64,000 nt of DNA from Thalassomonas actiniarum (GCF_000948975.2 NZ_CP059735.1:2046001-2110000); one strand, 5' to 3'. Shown: positions 28,186 through 36,890, counted from the first letter of the stretch. Made by a program: numbers and translations. The notes: a model not told the origin generated them from the sequence alone.

Positions 28186-29052
28186 GTGTTAGAAGCTAAA
28201 TTTTATGAAACTTATTACTTTTGCAATGTAATAAGGAACGTGCTGCATGATCAATTAGAATATTGGGGCAGCCTTCATGAGTTCTACGGGGATGATGGAA
28301 TATTTTACTTAGTAGAGCCTTTTCAAAAGTACTCAGCATTTCACTACTTTATTGAATTTATTATAGAAGACATTTATCACGAAGAAACTTCTGAAATTGA
28401 GCTTAATCGAAGAATAAAATTGATTGAGCAATATAAAAATATACCAGCTGCAATTATGGATATGAAACCCAATAAGTTGCCAATAGAGCTGGCTTTTGTT
28501 TTTCATTCTATTGAACATTTAAGTTTTGAAGAATATTTATTAGAACATGGAAAATCTTTTATTACTTGCAGTGAAGATGATGTATATGAATATATGTCTG
28601 AGATCAGACTTAGCATTGAATATGAGACACTTATTCAACATACTGTAAAAGAAGTGTTTCATGTACTATTCCAAAATAGAGGTTTGCTACTGCTCTTTAA
28701 TGAGATGATAGCAAGTAGCCTCAAACTTGAAAAAGATGCGCCACCCCCAGAAGAAAAAGTTGTGTTATTTGCTAAACCAGGAGTTTTGGTGCGGAAATCT
28801 ATACCTAAATGGGTAAAAAGGGCTGTATTCTTCCGGGATAGGGGGCGTTGTGTACTCTGTGATAAGGATTTGTCAGGGATGGTAAATATTGAAAATTTAG
28901 AAAACTATGATCATATAGTACCCCTAGCTGAACATGGTTTAAATGATATTTCTAATATTCAGCTGCTTTGCAAGGAGTGCAATCAGACTGAAAAGAGAGA
29001 TGGGCAAGCCGTTACATCGAATAAATATCAATCATGGTATAGATATGATTAA
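28186..29052 (+). CDS. HNH endonuclease
   Basis: 288 residues from GTG at 28186 with AGGGGGG before it. The N-terminal 200 residues are helical and not assigned. The C-terminal HNH domain is clear: RAVFFRDRGRCVLCDKDLSG, then DHIVPLAEHGLNDISNIQLL and CKECNQTEK, with two CxxC zinc pairs and the conserved Asp-His and Asn. It follows the unknown gene by 226 bases on the same strand, so it may be the last gene of the operon or an independent defence gene. A second HNH domain in the island sits in the first gene. Confidence 0.82.
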   Translation: MLEAKFYETYYFCNVIRNVLHDQLEYWGSLHEFYGDDGIFYLVEPFQKYSAFHYFIEFIIEDIYHEETSEIELNRRIKLIEQYKNIPAAIMDMKPNKLPIELAFVFHSIEHLSFEEYLLEHGKSFITCSEDDVYEYMSEIRLSIEYETLIQHTVKEVFHVLFQNRGLLLLFNEMIASSLKLEKDAPPPEEKVVLFAKPGVLVRKSIPKWVKRAVFFRDRGRCVLCDKDLSGMVNIENLENYDHIVPLAEHGLNDISNIQLLCKECNQTEKRDGQAVTSNKYQSWYRYD

Positions 29053-29167
29053 ATTAAAAAATGCCTTACACTTAAATTTACTATGCTTTTTTTGTTAATT
29101 AGAAACAAGCATTTCCATTTTTTTATGGTGTAGCGTTAGGGGGAATAAGAGAGGATATAAAGTTTTG

Positions 29168-30337
29168 TTAGTTTATAGTTACATTGCAGAGCCATGTGTG
29201 AATATTATCGAAAGTACCTATTCTACACTTTAACGTATCAACGATATCCTTAGCAGAAATAATAACAACAGGGTGATTATCCTCTTTTAATTCTTTATAT
29301 GCTTGGTTTGAAAGATAAGATGTTGTAACAAGTACACCAAATTGTCTATGTCTCAGTCTCGAAATTAACCTGGAAAGTTCTTTTACACCTACCCCTGATT
29401 TAGTTTGATAACATTTAGCTTCAAGAGCAAATTCAACATCAATAGAGCTACCTCCAGTACCTATTTGATATATTCCTGTAGCATCGCGGCCTCCATCTCT
29501 CCACGGACGTGTTAGTTCCCAGTTTTTAATATTTGGTAACATTAATTGCGCTACTTTAATAGCAAATAATTCAAATGCATAAGGATCTTTTTTGTAAGTT
29601 GAATAAATCAATTCGATTATTTTTATGTCTTGAGGCGTCGATGGAGTCTGTTGATCTTTATCGCGAATTTCAATGCTATGGGGTGCCTTAAGAGGAGTAT
29701 ATTTACGCTTAAGTACCCAGTCTACCCAAGGCTTTGGAGCATTTTCAGATAATAAGTTTTTTCCACTTTGTATATCTTTAATCCACAGTCGTGAAACTGT
29801 AGAAACATCTAAAATAGTAAACTTTGCTCGATAGTTTTGAAAACGAATATTATTGCTACCTGTAGCTCTCCATAAAGCAACTAAGTCATCATCTTGCCCT
29901 ATATTTTCAGCGCCTGGTACAGCCAAGCCGATAAACCGAACATCTCGATATACACCAGTGTTACCAAAAACAAAAATTGGAGGAAAGTGATCTTTTAATT
30001 GGGGCGTATGGGTTTCTTGAAATAAATTGCTTAATATTTTATTTCCTTGGCGAGGTGTATCGTGCAATTCTCCTGGGCTACGTCGATCACCGTAATAAGT
30101 AAAAATCCCTGTTTCTGTATCAAGAAAATCAGGCCAGTCAGGTTCTTTGAAACTTGATTTTAAAACTATCATTTTTAATGTTTCTAATTCAGGCCTCTTG
30201 CCTAAATGTCTAAAACCAGCTTGGTTATCAACTCCAAGTAATTTGGGCAATGGATCATCTGATGCATTACCGTTTCGAGAGCCACCGTAGATTTGGTCAA
30301 CATCTAAAGATGTTTTCTCTAAATTTAGAGTAATCAT
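29168..30337 (-). CDS. Restriction endonuclease with Mrr-like PD-(D/E)xK domain
   Basis: 389 residues. The start overlaps the methylase stop by four bases (ATGA). The C-terminal nuclease is seen in WRDGGRDATGIYQIG and VEFALEAKCYQTK (Asp ... GluXLys), with GVGVKELSRLISRLRHRQFGV behind it. The N-terminal 200 residues (FTYYGDRRSPGELHDTPRQG, DVRFIGLAVPG) look like the DNA-recognition half of enzymes paired with C5-methylases; resemblance to an AspBHI-type SRA-like module is only tentative. It probably cuts unmethylated sites protected by the partner methylase. Confidence 0.78.
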   Translation of the reverse strand: MITLNLEKTSLDVDQIYGGSRNGNASDDPLPKLLGVDNQAGFRHLGKRPELETLKMIVLKSSFKEPDWPDFLDTETGIFTYYGDRRSPGELHDTPRQGNKILSNLFQETHTPQLKDHFPPIFVFGNTGVYRDVRFIGLAVPGAENIGQDDDLVALWRATGSNNIRFQNYRAKFTILDVSTVSRLWIKDIQSGKNLLSENAPKPWVDWVLKRKYTPLKAPHSIEIRDKDQQTPSTPQDIKIIELIYSTYKKDPYAFELFAIKVAQLMLPNIKNWELTRPWRDGGRDATGIYQIGTGGSSIDVEFALEAKCYQTKSGVGVKELSRLISRLRHRQFGVLVTTSYLSNQAYKELKEDNHPVVIISAKDIVDTLKCRIGTFDNIHTWLCNVTIN

Positions 30338-31317
30338 ACTTTATTTAAAACATGCTTGTTTTGATTGGAGCTTATCCATTTAAATATGGCTGTCATTACT
30401 TCTGAGCAAACCCCATTACCACAGAGTTTTACTTTTTCACGTCTATTACCATGAGGAAGTTGGTGTTCGTCTCCACCACCCATTGCTTTTTTTAACTCGT
30501 CAGGTTGTAGCATTCTGAGATAGGGAGTGTTTCCTTTCCATGTAACCAGGCCAAACCGATCCACTGTTGTAATAGTTCTGAGTGGGGCATCAATAGATTG
30601 CCAACCACCAGCATAATCTGAACCGTAATAAACAATGATGAAAGGCTTTTTTCGCCCTAATTTAGCTATTGCTCTCTCGGCTCTTTCTATTGTGGGTTTT
30701 GCTCTACCGCTTTTATATAGAAGAGTGGAATTATAATTTCCGTTCCATTTGATAATGTCGTTGGCGGATAACCTCTTTTGGCTGCCGAACTTAATAAGTT
30801 GATCTTTAGTAACCATAGTACCATCACGATCACAAACTAAAAACATTCTTTTTCTGGCTTGTGCAGAACCAAAATCGGCTGAATTAAGAAGTAGGTCGCT
30901 AACAGTGTAATTTAAATTCTCAATGGTTTGAACAAGCTCATTGTGTCTATCCCATTTTTTCATTCTATTAACATTCTCAACGATGACCCACCTAGGTTGC
31001 ATTGCTTCAACCCAGGGAACAATGCCAATAGCAGTCTCCCTGCTTTTTTCTGAACCAGGCTTTGCTCCTTTTGCAATAGAATGAGAGGTACATTCTGGGG
31101 ATGTAAGCAGAACATCAGGCTTAATTCGATCTTGGTATATAAAAGGATCTACTTTTTCAATGAAGTCAGTAATAACTTCCGCATTGGGAAAATTAAATTT
31201 ATATGTTTCAGTTGCGATATTCCATGCATCTAAAGCTAATAGTGGTTCTCCGCCACCATTGACAGCTCCCCTGGCTCCGAAACCGCCTCCACAAAATAAA
31301 TCTACAAATTTTGGCAT
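30334..31317 (-). CDS. C5-cytosine DNA methyltransferase
   Basis: 327 residues starting with ATG at 31317. Motif I is VDLFCGGGFGARG. Motif IV is LLTSPECTSHS, where the usual PPCQ is PECT, but the catalytic Cys is kept. Motif VI is VIVENVNRM, motif VIII is QARKRMFLV, and a target-recognition region follows before a C-terminal LCGNGVCSEVM (motif X). It should methylate cytosine in the sequence cut by the overlapping endonuclease gene. The presence of a divergent vsr gene agrees with a 5-methylcytosine system, as Vsr repairs T:G mismatches from deaminated 5mC. Confidence 0.88.
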   Translation of the reverse strand: MPKFVDLFCGGGFGARGAVNGGGEPLLALDAWNIATETYKFNFPNAEVITDFIEKVDPFIYQDRIKPDVLLTSPECTSHSIAKGAKPGSEKSRETAIGIVPWVEAMQPRWVIVENVNRMKKWDRHNELVQTIENLNYTVSDLLLNSADFGSAQARKRMFLVCDRDGTMVTKDQLIKFGSQKRLSANDIIKWNGNYNSTLLYKSGRAKPTIERAERAIAKLGRKKPFIIVYYGSDYAGGWQSIDAPLRTITTVDRFGLVTWKGNTPYLRMLQPDELKKAMGGGDEHQLPHGNRREKVKLCGNGVCSEVMTAIFKWISSNQNKHVLNKV

Positions 31318-31658
31318 TATATTTAAAGGTGATATTAATTAATATTGTTATTCTAACAAGCTTTTAGGCATAACCGAAGGAACTTGTTAGTGCTATTTAG
31401 TTCACTGTATATTTTATGTTCTTTATTTTTGGGGTTATTGTTTATCCTTATATCGACTGAAAAGCCTGTTTATATATTCTTAGTTTTTGTGAGGCTGTTT
31501 CTAAGTTAATGTGAAAGTAAGGTAATTTTTCTATTAAGTGTAAAAATAGGGAAACTATGATTTTAATCCATAATAACAACTGAGAACTGTTAATTTAAAA
31601 ATTTTAAAAACGGTGGTTTTACAAGTAGGTTTACTTTATAAGTGAGAGAAATTGTTAA
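31318..31658. other. Divergent region between methylase and vsr genes
   Basis: A 341-base, strongly AT-rich stretch that must carry both divergent promoters. No controller (C-protein) gene or clear operator was seen. Confidence 0.4.
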
Positions 31659-32141
31659 GTGACTGACGTCCATACTAGGGCTATTCGCAGCAAAAATATG
31701 TCCGCGATTAGGTGTAAAAATACTAGACCGGAAATGTTAGTCCGAAGCCTTCTGCATACTCTTGGTTTTCGCTTTCGCCTTTATAATAAAAATCTTCCGG
31801 GTAAACCCGATATCACTTTAGCAAAATACAAAGCTGTCATTTTTGTGAATGGATGTTTTTGGCATGGCCATCAAATTAATAATGCTAATTGCCATTTTTT
31901 TACATTGCCGAAAACAAGAGCTGAATTTTGGCTGAATAAAATTAAAGGAAACGTGAAAAGGGATAAGCTTGCTTGTGCAGCATTAATGGCAAATGGCTGG
32001 AAAGTACTTTATATATGGGAGTGCGCACTTAAGGGAAAGTACAAGCTCGATGAGGGGAGGTTAGTTGACACTATTGAAGAATGGCTTCTTGCGCATGATG
32101 CAAGCGCTGAAATTGACAGTAAGGGGATCAAAAAGTTATAG
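31659..32141 (+). CDS. vsr: Very short patch repair endonuclease (Vsr)
   Basis: 160 residues with a GTG start at 31659. The whole Vsr pattern is there: SKNMSAIRCKNTRPEMLVRS, LPGKPDITLAKYKAVIFVNG (catalytic Asp) and CFWHGHQ, with WLNKIKGNVKRD and GWKVLYIWECAL downstream. Vsr nicks 5' of the T in T:G mismatches made by deamination of 5-methylcytosine. It stands divergent to the C5-methylase gene and probably protects that methylase's target sites. Confidence 0.92.
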   Translation: MTDVHTRAIRSKNMSAIRCKNTRPEMLVRSLLHTLGFRFRLYNKNLPGKPDITLAKYKAVIFVNGCFWHGHQINNANCHFFTLPKTRAEFWLNKIKGNVKRDKLACAALMANGWKVLYIWECALKGKYKLDEGRLVDTIEEWLLAHDASAEIDSKGIKKL

Positions 32142-32280
32142 CATGCTCTATGGGCCTAAAGTGCAACAGCTTTGGCTAATTCTAACTTTCCCTCTCAATA
32201 ATGAACTGCTAGTCTTTTAGGCTAACTAACGGATTAGCTTGCTTCAAAGCAGTAGCGCGCTTGCACTAAAAGGATTTAGT

Positions 32281-33363
32281 ATGCCCAGCGAAATCGATAT
32301 TTGTATTAGCAGTAAAACCTGTTCATCCCTGCCTTGCCCGCCTGACCCACAAGCTGTGGAGGCTTTTTTACTAGATAACCCGCATATTAGCGGGAATTTT
32401 ATTCCTCAGGGCACGCCCTATATTTTACGGCAGGGACAGATAGATAAAGCACGTCCCTGGCAGGAGTTAAGGCCTGATTTGGTCAGTAACTTTAATCAGC
32501 TGAAGGCTTTGCCTGCCGAGTCCAGGCGTAATATTTCTGCCCTTAATGAAACCTATGGTACGGAATTGTTATTAGCACTGTCTGAATTTCACCTGGCTGA
32601 GATAGCTCCTATGGCGGAAGCTATGAAGCAATATAATCAAGATACCGTCATTCCCTATTTAAAGTCAGATACTCATGGCTGGGCCGGTGCGGCAGCTACA
32701 GCTTTAGAAAGCCGTTTTATGGGCTTTGCCAAAGCTTTGGTGAAATACCAGCAGGCATTAGAAAATTTGCAAAAAGCATATCAGGCGAAAGTGCGGGGAA
32801 TTGAGCTGGTAAAACTGGAACAAGCGGCAACAAGCCTGAACCGGGAGCTGAATGCTAAATTTGAGGCAGAACTTAATAAGTATATGGGCAATGCTAAAGC
32901 AAGCAGACGCGGTACAGTTTGGTCAGATCCTAAACGGGGCATCAATATTGCTAAAAGTGCCAGAAATAGCAAAGCTATTGACCTGTCGTCTACCCGGTCA
33001 TTTGAGATCATCAAGCGCTTTGAAAAGGCTGCGAATATAGGTGGGAAAGGCATTATTGTATTTGATGCTATCTAGCGGGGGACAAATGTTTATGACGATT
33101 ATGCAGCGGGTAAAGATTGGCAGCGTAGCGCTGTGATGCAAACAACTGGTTTTGGTTTAAGTACTGCGGCAGGTGCTGCCGTTGGTAGTGCTATTGTTAA
33201 GTCAAGTCTTGGTATTGCAATGCTTGCTACGCCTGTGGGATGGGTGTTTGCTATCGGAACAGCACTAGCTTTAGGGTATGGAGCAGCTAAATTCGGTGAT
33301 GGTCTTGGGCAATGGGTAGCGGGCTTGGCTTATGATACTAGTGCTCACTTTAGTCGGTTTTAA
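32281..33363 (+). pseudogene. Effector-like gene interrupted by an amber codon
   Basis: The frame starts at 32281 (AAGGA seven bases upstream; a TTG 14 codons earlier lacks a site). It would give 360 residues, but a TAG stands at 33073-33075. After it the same frame runs on without change, reading RGTNVYDDYAAGKDW and then a Gly/Ala-rich hydrophobic region (LSTAAGAAVGSAIV, ATPVGWVFAIGTALALGYG). The first 264 residues hold GNFIPQGTPYIL near the start and a long helical part. The layout resembles antibacterial membrane-disrupting effectors of type VI systems (inference). A single C-to-T change in a Gln codon would explain the stop. A restart at 33133 could give the hydrophobic tail alone. Confidence 0.7.
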
Positions 33364-33375
33364 TTTGAAGGCAGA

Positions 33376-33729
33376 ATGATGGAAATAACCTCTGAGCATT
33401 GGTTTGCTTTAGGCGTTGGCATTTTAATATTTTTATGGGGGATTGCGACCCTTTGTTTCAGTCGTATTTCGGTAAAACATATTGAACATGAGATGGCTAA
33501 AGCAGGTCAATTGCCGCCAGAATGGGATAAAGGTATAGGTACTCGTATAACTATGTATGCCATGGTTATCGTAGCTAAAAAGGCTGCCGCTGTGTCACCG
33601 GTTAATGATCAACTAATTCTTCGCTATGCCCGTAAAAAAGATTGGTATTTAGCTGTTTTTTTTCTTGGCTCATTTGTTGTTTTAATGTGTGTAGGCGGTA
33701 TTGCTTATTATTTATATGGTCCGGAATAA
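33376..33729 (+). CDS. Tandem membrane protein, copy 1 (probable immunity protein)
   Basis: 117 residues, 12 bases after the effector frame. Two membrane helices (about 11-29 and 93-112) flank a cytoplasmic loop with a conserved PPEWDKGIG and YARKKDWYLA, and the chain ends IAYYLYGPE. A small two-helix membrane protein directly after a hydrophobic effector gene is the usual form of an immunity protein. The start may be the first or the second ATG. Confidence 0.7.
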   Translation: MMEITSEHWFALGVGILIFLWGIATLCFSRISVKHIEHEMAKAGQLPPEWDKGIGTRITMYAMVIVAKKAAAVSPVNDQLILRYARKKDWYLAVFFLGSFVVLMCVGGIAYYLYGPE

Positions 33730-34077
33730 TTGGCTTTGAGTGAAACTTGGTTTTTGCTATGCGGCGGTGCCTTATTTTTCTTATGGGGTATTGCGGTATT
33801 TTGTTTTAGTCGTATTACCGTAAGACATATTGAAGATAACATGGCCAAGAAAGGTGAATTGCCACCCGAGTGGGATAAAGGCATAGGCATCAGGCTAATC
33901 ATGTACGCTATGGTGATCGTAGCGAAAAAGGCCGAGAAAGTGTCACTGGTTAATGATCAATTGATACTTAGTTATGCTCGGAGAAAGGACTGGTATTTGG
34001 CATTATTTTTTCTTGTATCTTTTGCTGCTTTTTTGGCTGTAATTAGCGTTGGTTATTTTTTATATGGGCCGGGGTAA
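33730..34077 (+). CDS. Tandem membrane protein, copy 2 (probable immunity protein)
   Basis: 115 residues starting at a TTG that follows the stop of copy 1 with no gap; no ATG is available before the conserved region. The sequence follows copy 1 throughout: a first helix with FFLWGIAVFCFSR, PPEWDKGIG, a KKAEKVSLVNDQLIL loop, DWYLALFF and a final YFLYGPG. The zero spacing and the high identity show a recent tandem duplication. Confidence 0.65.
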   Translation: MALSETWFLLCGGALFFLWGIAVFCFSRITVRHIEDNMAKKGELPPEWDKGIGIRLIMYAMVIVAKKAEKVSLVNDQLILSYARRKDWYLALFFLVSFAAFLAVISVGYFLYGPG

Positions 34078-34170
34078 CTGAAATGTAGTTAGTCATTACC
34101 TACATTTTAAACAAATCGAAGATGCTGTTAACGACTGACATTTTGTCAATAACTACAGGTAGACATATCT

Positions 34171-34527
34171 ATGTTGGAATTCACGCTTGAAGTTTGGCTG
34201 ATGTCGATTGGCGGCATTTCATTTCTCTTGTGGGGGATTGGGATATTGTGTTTCGGCCGTATAACGGTAAGACATATTGAAAGGGAAATGGGAAAAGAAG
34301 GCAAGGAACCGCCGGTATGGGATAAAGGAATTGGCGGCAGATTTGGGGCGTATGCATTAATTATTTTATTTCCCAATATTAAGCGCCATGCATCTTTAGT
34401 GGATGTGGTAGCGACTAAACGTTATGCCCGTAAAATAGACTGGTATCTGGCTTTATTTTTGCAGATTACTTTTGCTGTGTTTATTGTAGCGGCTGGTATT
34501 GCTTATTATTTATATGGTCCTGAATAA
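34171..34527 (+). CDS. Tandem membrane protein, copy 3 (probable immunity protein)
   Basis: 118 residues, 93 bases after copy 2. It keeps LLWGIGILCFGRITVRHIE, PPVWDKGIG, YARKIDWYLALF and the IAYYLYGPE end, but differs in the middle (LIILFPNIKRHASLVDVVA), so it is the most diverged of the three intact copies. Immunity arrays often keep such variants to resist related toxins (inference). Confidence 0.68.
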   Translation: MLEFTLEVWLMSIGGISFLLWGIGILCFGRITVRHIEREMGKEGKEPPVWDKGIGGRFGAYALIILFPNIKRHASLVDVVATKRYARKIDWYLALFLQITFAVFIVAAGIAYYLYGPE

Positions 34528-34588
34528 TTGGTCTATTCTGCTCAGAGTTATTGTGCGTTAAATCCCTGTCTCCGTGTGGCCGGGTAGA

Positions 34589-34623
34589 ACCGGCTACTAC
34601 GCAGTTTTACAGCGGTAGCCGGT
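34589..34623 (-). other. GC-rich hairpin after symE
   Basis: ACCGGCTAC (34589-34597) pairs with GTAGCCGGT (34615-34623). It lies just downstream of the symE stop on that strand. No T-run follows, so it may be a weak terminator or part of an RNA. Confidence 0.35.
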
Positions 34624-34631
34624 GTTGTCGG

Positions 34632-34901
34632 TTAAGACTTAGTTGCCAGGCTTGGCGTTATCACTAAACTGTCTTGATTGACCGTTACCGTAACCTTTTG
34701 CCCTACGGTGAAACCGGCTTGGTCGAGCCATTTACCTCTTAACACGATATAAGGCTCAAGCACTACCGGCACATAATTAAGGCCAACCCCGCGGGTTTTG
34801 GCGGCGTTCTCACATATGGTTTCTAAAACAGTAAGTTGGCGTGAGGCGAGATATTTTACTTTTGCCGAGCTAGGCTCTGACGTATGATTAGAATCAGCCA
34901 T
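34632..34901 (-). CDS. symE: SymE-family toxin
   Basis: 89 residues with AAGGAG six bases before the ATG at 34901. The C-terminal part has the SymE AbrB-like fold signature: PYIVLRGKWLDQAGFTVGQK followed by VTVTVNQDSLVI. In E. coli SymE is an SOS-induced toxin condensing nucleoids or cutting RNA, held down by the antisense RNA SymR. The antisense RNA cannot be seen by eye here. Many SymE-like genes lie beside effector/immunity or RHS loci, as here. Confidence 0.82.
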   Translation of the reverse strand: MADSNHTSEPSSAKVKYLASRQLTVLETICENAAKTRGVGLNYVPVVLEPYIVLRGKWLDQAGFTVGQKVTVTVNQDSLVITPSLATKS

Positions 34902-35431
34902 GGCGGACTCCTTAGAAGTTCGTTGTGGTTAGCAATCTCTGGGTGTGCTCGCACTCAGGGGTTGCGGTTGCTACGACGCGCTTTATACGCGCTAACGGAT
35001 AAAAATACTGGCGAGGTTGTCCCCCTTTGTTGCTGAGAGGCACTTATAATGAAAGACCAGAATGCTGTATAAAGCAACAGTAAAGTGGTTGTTTATTAGA
35101 TTAATATCTGCAATAAACGGGGCTGGTTATGCTCTTTGTTATAAGGCGTGGAAGCTCCTAAACTAGAGGCTTTGGGCTATGAACTGTTGTTATTATTTCT
35201 CTGTTTGCTTTTGCAATTCCCCTTAACGGTAACTAACTTCAACAAATGCATTTTCACTGATAATAATGGCCTGCTAGTATTTCAGGTTAACTAACTTTCA
35301 TGGGTCGCTTATTGCTTTTATGATCGTAGTGGCATTAGTCGTTTATCTATATGGGGCGGAATAAAAGTCAGGTTGTTTTTAGGGAATACCAGGATCAAGC
35401 AGGTAAAGTACATGCTGCTTTAACTGTGCCG
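34902..35431. other. Intergenic stretch with immunity-gene remnant
   Basis: A 530-base stretch. It carries the symE leader, where an antisense regulator could be located, and the remnant at 35302-35364. The remainder shows no gene. Confidence 0.45.
35302..35364 (+). pseudogene. Remnant of a fourth tandem membrane protein
   Basis: Twenty codons plus TAA translate to GSLIAFMIVVALVVYLYGAE. This aligns without gaps to the last helix and tail of copy 1 (GSFVVLMCVGGIAYYLYGPE). Upstream, the frame is closed and no start is present. It marks a decayed copy and the original right extent of the array. Confidence 0.65.
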
Positions 35432-35803
35432 CTAATCTTCTCTGATAAATATTGAACCAAAGAATAAGAGAAAAGCCAGTATCATGGCCAGCAGCCCCAG
35501 TATTTTACGGGGCCATTTGTTAAGGGTTATTCTGCTGTCATATTTTACAAACTCACTTAGCAGTACACCCAAAGGGCCTCCGCAGGCAACCCAACTTGCT
35601 TTCCCTGTCAGGGTAAAGCTGCCTGAGCGGCCCCAAATGGTTAATTCACCGCTAAGTGCACCATAAAGAAACCAGCATAAAGCGATTAAAGGGATGCTGT
35701 AAATGGGAGTGCGTGGCTTTTCTATTCTGACTGGTGGCTTATATACTCTTGTTTTTCTGCGCTGGCGTTTATAGGCCTTGCGGTGTTTGGCTGAGCGGGC
35801 GAT
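35432..35803 (-). pseudogene. Two-helix membrane protein lacking a standard start codon
   Basis: An open frame of 123 residues ends at TAG (35432-35434). It has a basic N-terminus (ARSAKHRKAYKRQRRK), a membrane helix IYSIPLIALCWFLYG, the soluble GELTIWGRSGSFTLTGKASW and a second helix near the end. AAGGA stands seven bases before ATC at 35801-35803, exactly where ATG would be expected; no ATG, GTG or TTG exists upstream before a stop. Either ATC is used as a rare start or the start codon was lost. I do not recognise the family. Confidence 0.5.
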
Positions 35804-35957
35804 AACAAATTCCTTTTTGTTGTCTGGCTGTTAATTATAGGCGGCAGTATAAGCGGTTTTCAACGGCTCTTGCCGGCAGCAGGCGGTGCGGCAATATTTC
35901 TCCATCTCACAATCATAATTAACTGGTAAGGTAAGCAATCTCTGCAGTAAAACCTGT

Positions 35958-36308
35958 TTATATCGTAACGCAGTGATTGGCAATAAGCCCGTCAAGGCAG
36001 GCGCTAAATACTACCCTGTTAATGCGGCTGGTGTGCTTTTGGGCAAAGGCCTCCACTTTTTTATAATGGCCTTGAGATAGCCAGATAGAGCGTGGTTTGG
36101 AGTTGGCCGGTGACGCATAAAAAATGACATAGCGGTCTTTTTCCTGGTCATAACACTTTTTGCTTTCAATGTAGTTGTCTATAAATTCTTCCAGCAAGGC
36201 TTTTAAGTCCATGGCTTTGTCTTTGGCCAGTGCCTTGGCGGTATCGAACATCCAGTTTGGCATTGGCACTTGTACAAAGTGTTTAGCGGGTTGCAGCGAA
36301 TTGCTCAA
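35958..36308 (-). CDS. Hypothetical protein
   Basis: 116 residues from a TTG at 36308 (GGTAGG upstream); a later ATG at codon 15 is possible. It is a mostly helical soluble protein with KALAKDKAMDLKALLEEFID near the start, a middle WLSQGHYKKVEAFAQKH and NRVVFSACLDGLI at the end, which resembles a helix-turn arrangement of ribbon-helix-helix-type proteins, but this is weak. No recognised family. It lies divergent to the gene at 36516. Confidence 0.55.
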   Translation of the reverse strand: MSNSLQPAKHFVQVPMPNWMFDTAKALAKDKAMDLKALLEEFIDNYIESKKCYDQEKDRYVIFYASPANSKPRSIWLSQGHYKKVEAFAQKHTSRINRVVFSACLDGLIANHCVTI

Positions 36309-36487
36309 TGTTATTACCTACCCTAGTAATTAAAATGAGTTATATAAATGTTCTGATTTATCGTCACAATATTCAGTTGCTCGCGTTTTTATATTAATGT
36401 TGTGGTGCGGCATAAATAATGTTGAAGGCTGATTATATCTGACTTTTCAATTAATTATTTACTTTGCAGGTAAAATAAAGTTAAAGT

Positions 36488-36501
36488 GTATGTAAACATA
36501 C
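36488..36501. promoter_or_regulatory. GTATG-N4-CATAC palindrome before the 36516 gene
   Basis: GTATGTAAACATAC ends 14 bases before the ATG and is followed by ATACAAGGA, so the palindrome directly precedes the ribosome site. The same element appears three times before the gene at 39822. It may be a protein operator or an RNA hairpin at the ribosome site. Confidence 0.6.
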
Positions 36502-36515
36502 ATACAAGGAAGATG

Positions 36516-36836
36516 ATGAATAGTAACCGCCGTACCAATACGGAAACAATCCCTGAATTTTTTAGCTGTGGTTTTGCCGTGCAAGTTACTGATAATAAAA
36601 AAATCACTAATGCTCCGGGTATTGCTTCTTTAGATACTTTTTGGCAACAGTACCGCCAACATGCGCCTGAAAAACTCAGCCGGTTTATGCTCACCCATTA
36701 CAATGTTAAAGCGGCGTCAAATGCGCAGCTGGTAGATGAATTTTGGCAAGATTGTTTGTCGGAAGTGGTGGCCAGCGGCGGTGTGTTGCCGCATGCTTCT
36801 ATTTTTGACTGGTTGTATTTTCGTGGTTATCACTGA
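36516..36836 (+). CDS. Hypothetical 106-residue protein under the palindromic element
   Basis: The ATG at 36516 is chosen because AAGGA lies five bases upstream, while the ATG at 36513 is too close. The product is soluble: IPEFFSCGFAVQVTDNKK near the start, DTFWQQYRQHAPEKLSRFML in the middle, and DWLYFRGYH at the end. No family is recognised. It is transcribed alone and converges with the membrane protein gene at 36891. Confidence 0.6.
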   Translation: MNSNRRTNTETIPEFFSCGFAVQVTDNKKITNAPGIASLDTFWQQYRQHAPEKLSRFMLTHYNVKAASNAQLVDEFWQDCLSEVVASGGVLPHASIFDWLYFRGYH

Positions 36837-36874
36837 AAAAATTTATGCCTGTTAATGATGATAACAGGCATAAA
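36834..36874 (-). terminator. Terminator of the 38157-36891 operon
   Basis: Arms TTTATGCCTGTTA (36842-36854) and TAACAGGCATAAA (36862-36874) with a 7-base loop. On the minus strand the stem is followed by TTTTTT, so it ends the minus-strand operon; it may also act weakly on the plus strand. Confidence 0.8.
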
Positions 36875-36890
36875 AATTAAGTGTCGGTAC

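Noticed and set aside
28161-35040. Integron attC-like GCGTTA/GTTAAC fragments among small genes
   Set aside because: No pair of core sites with the right spacing and no integrase gene were found.
35484-35666. Plus-strand 60-codon frame
   Set aside because: The minus strand frame at 35432-35803 has membrane-protein character and a ribosome site, so this is its shadow.
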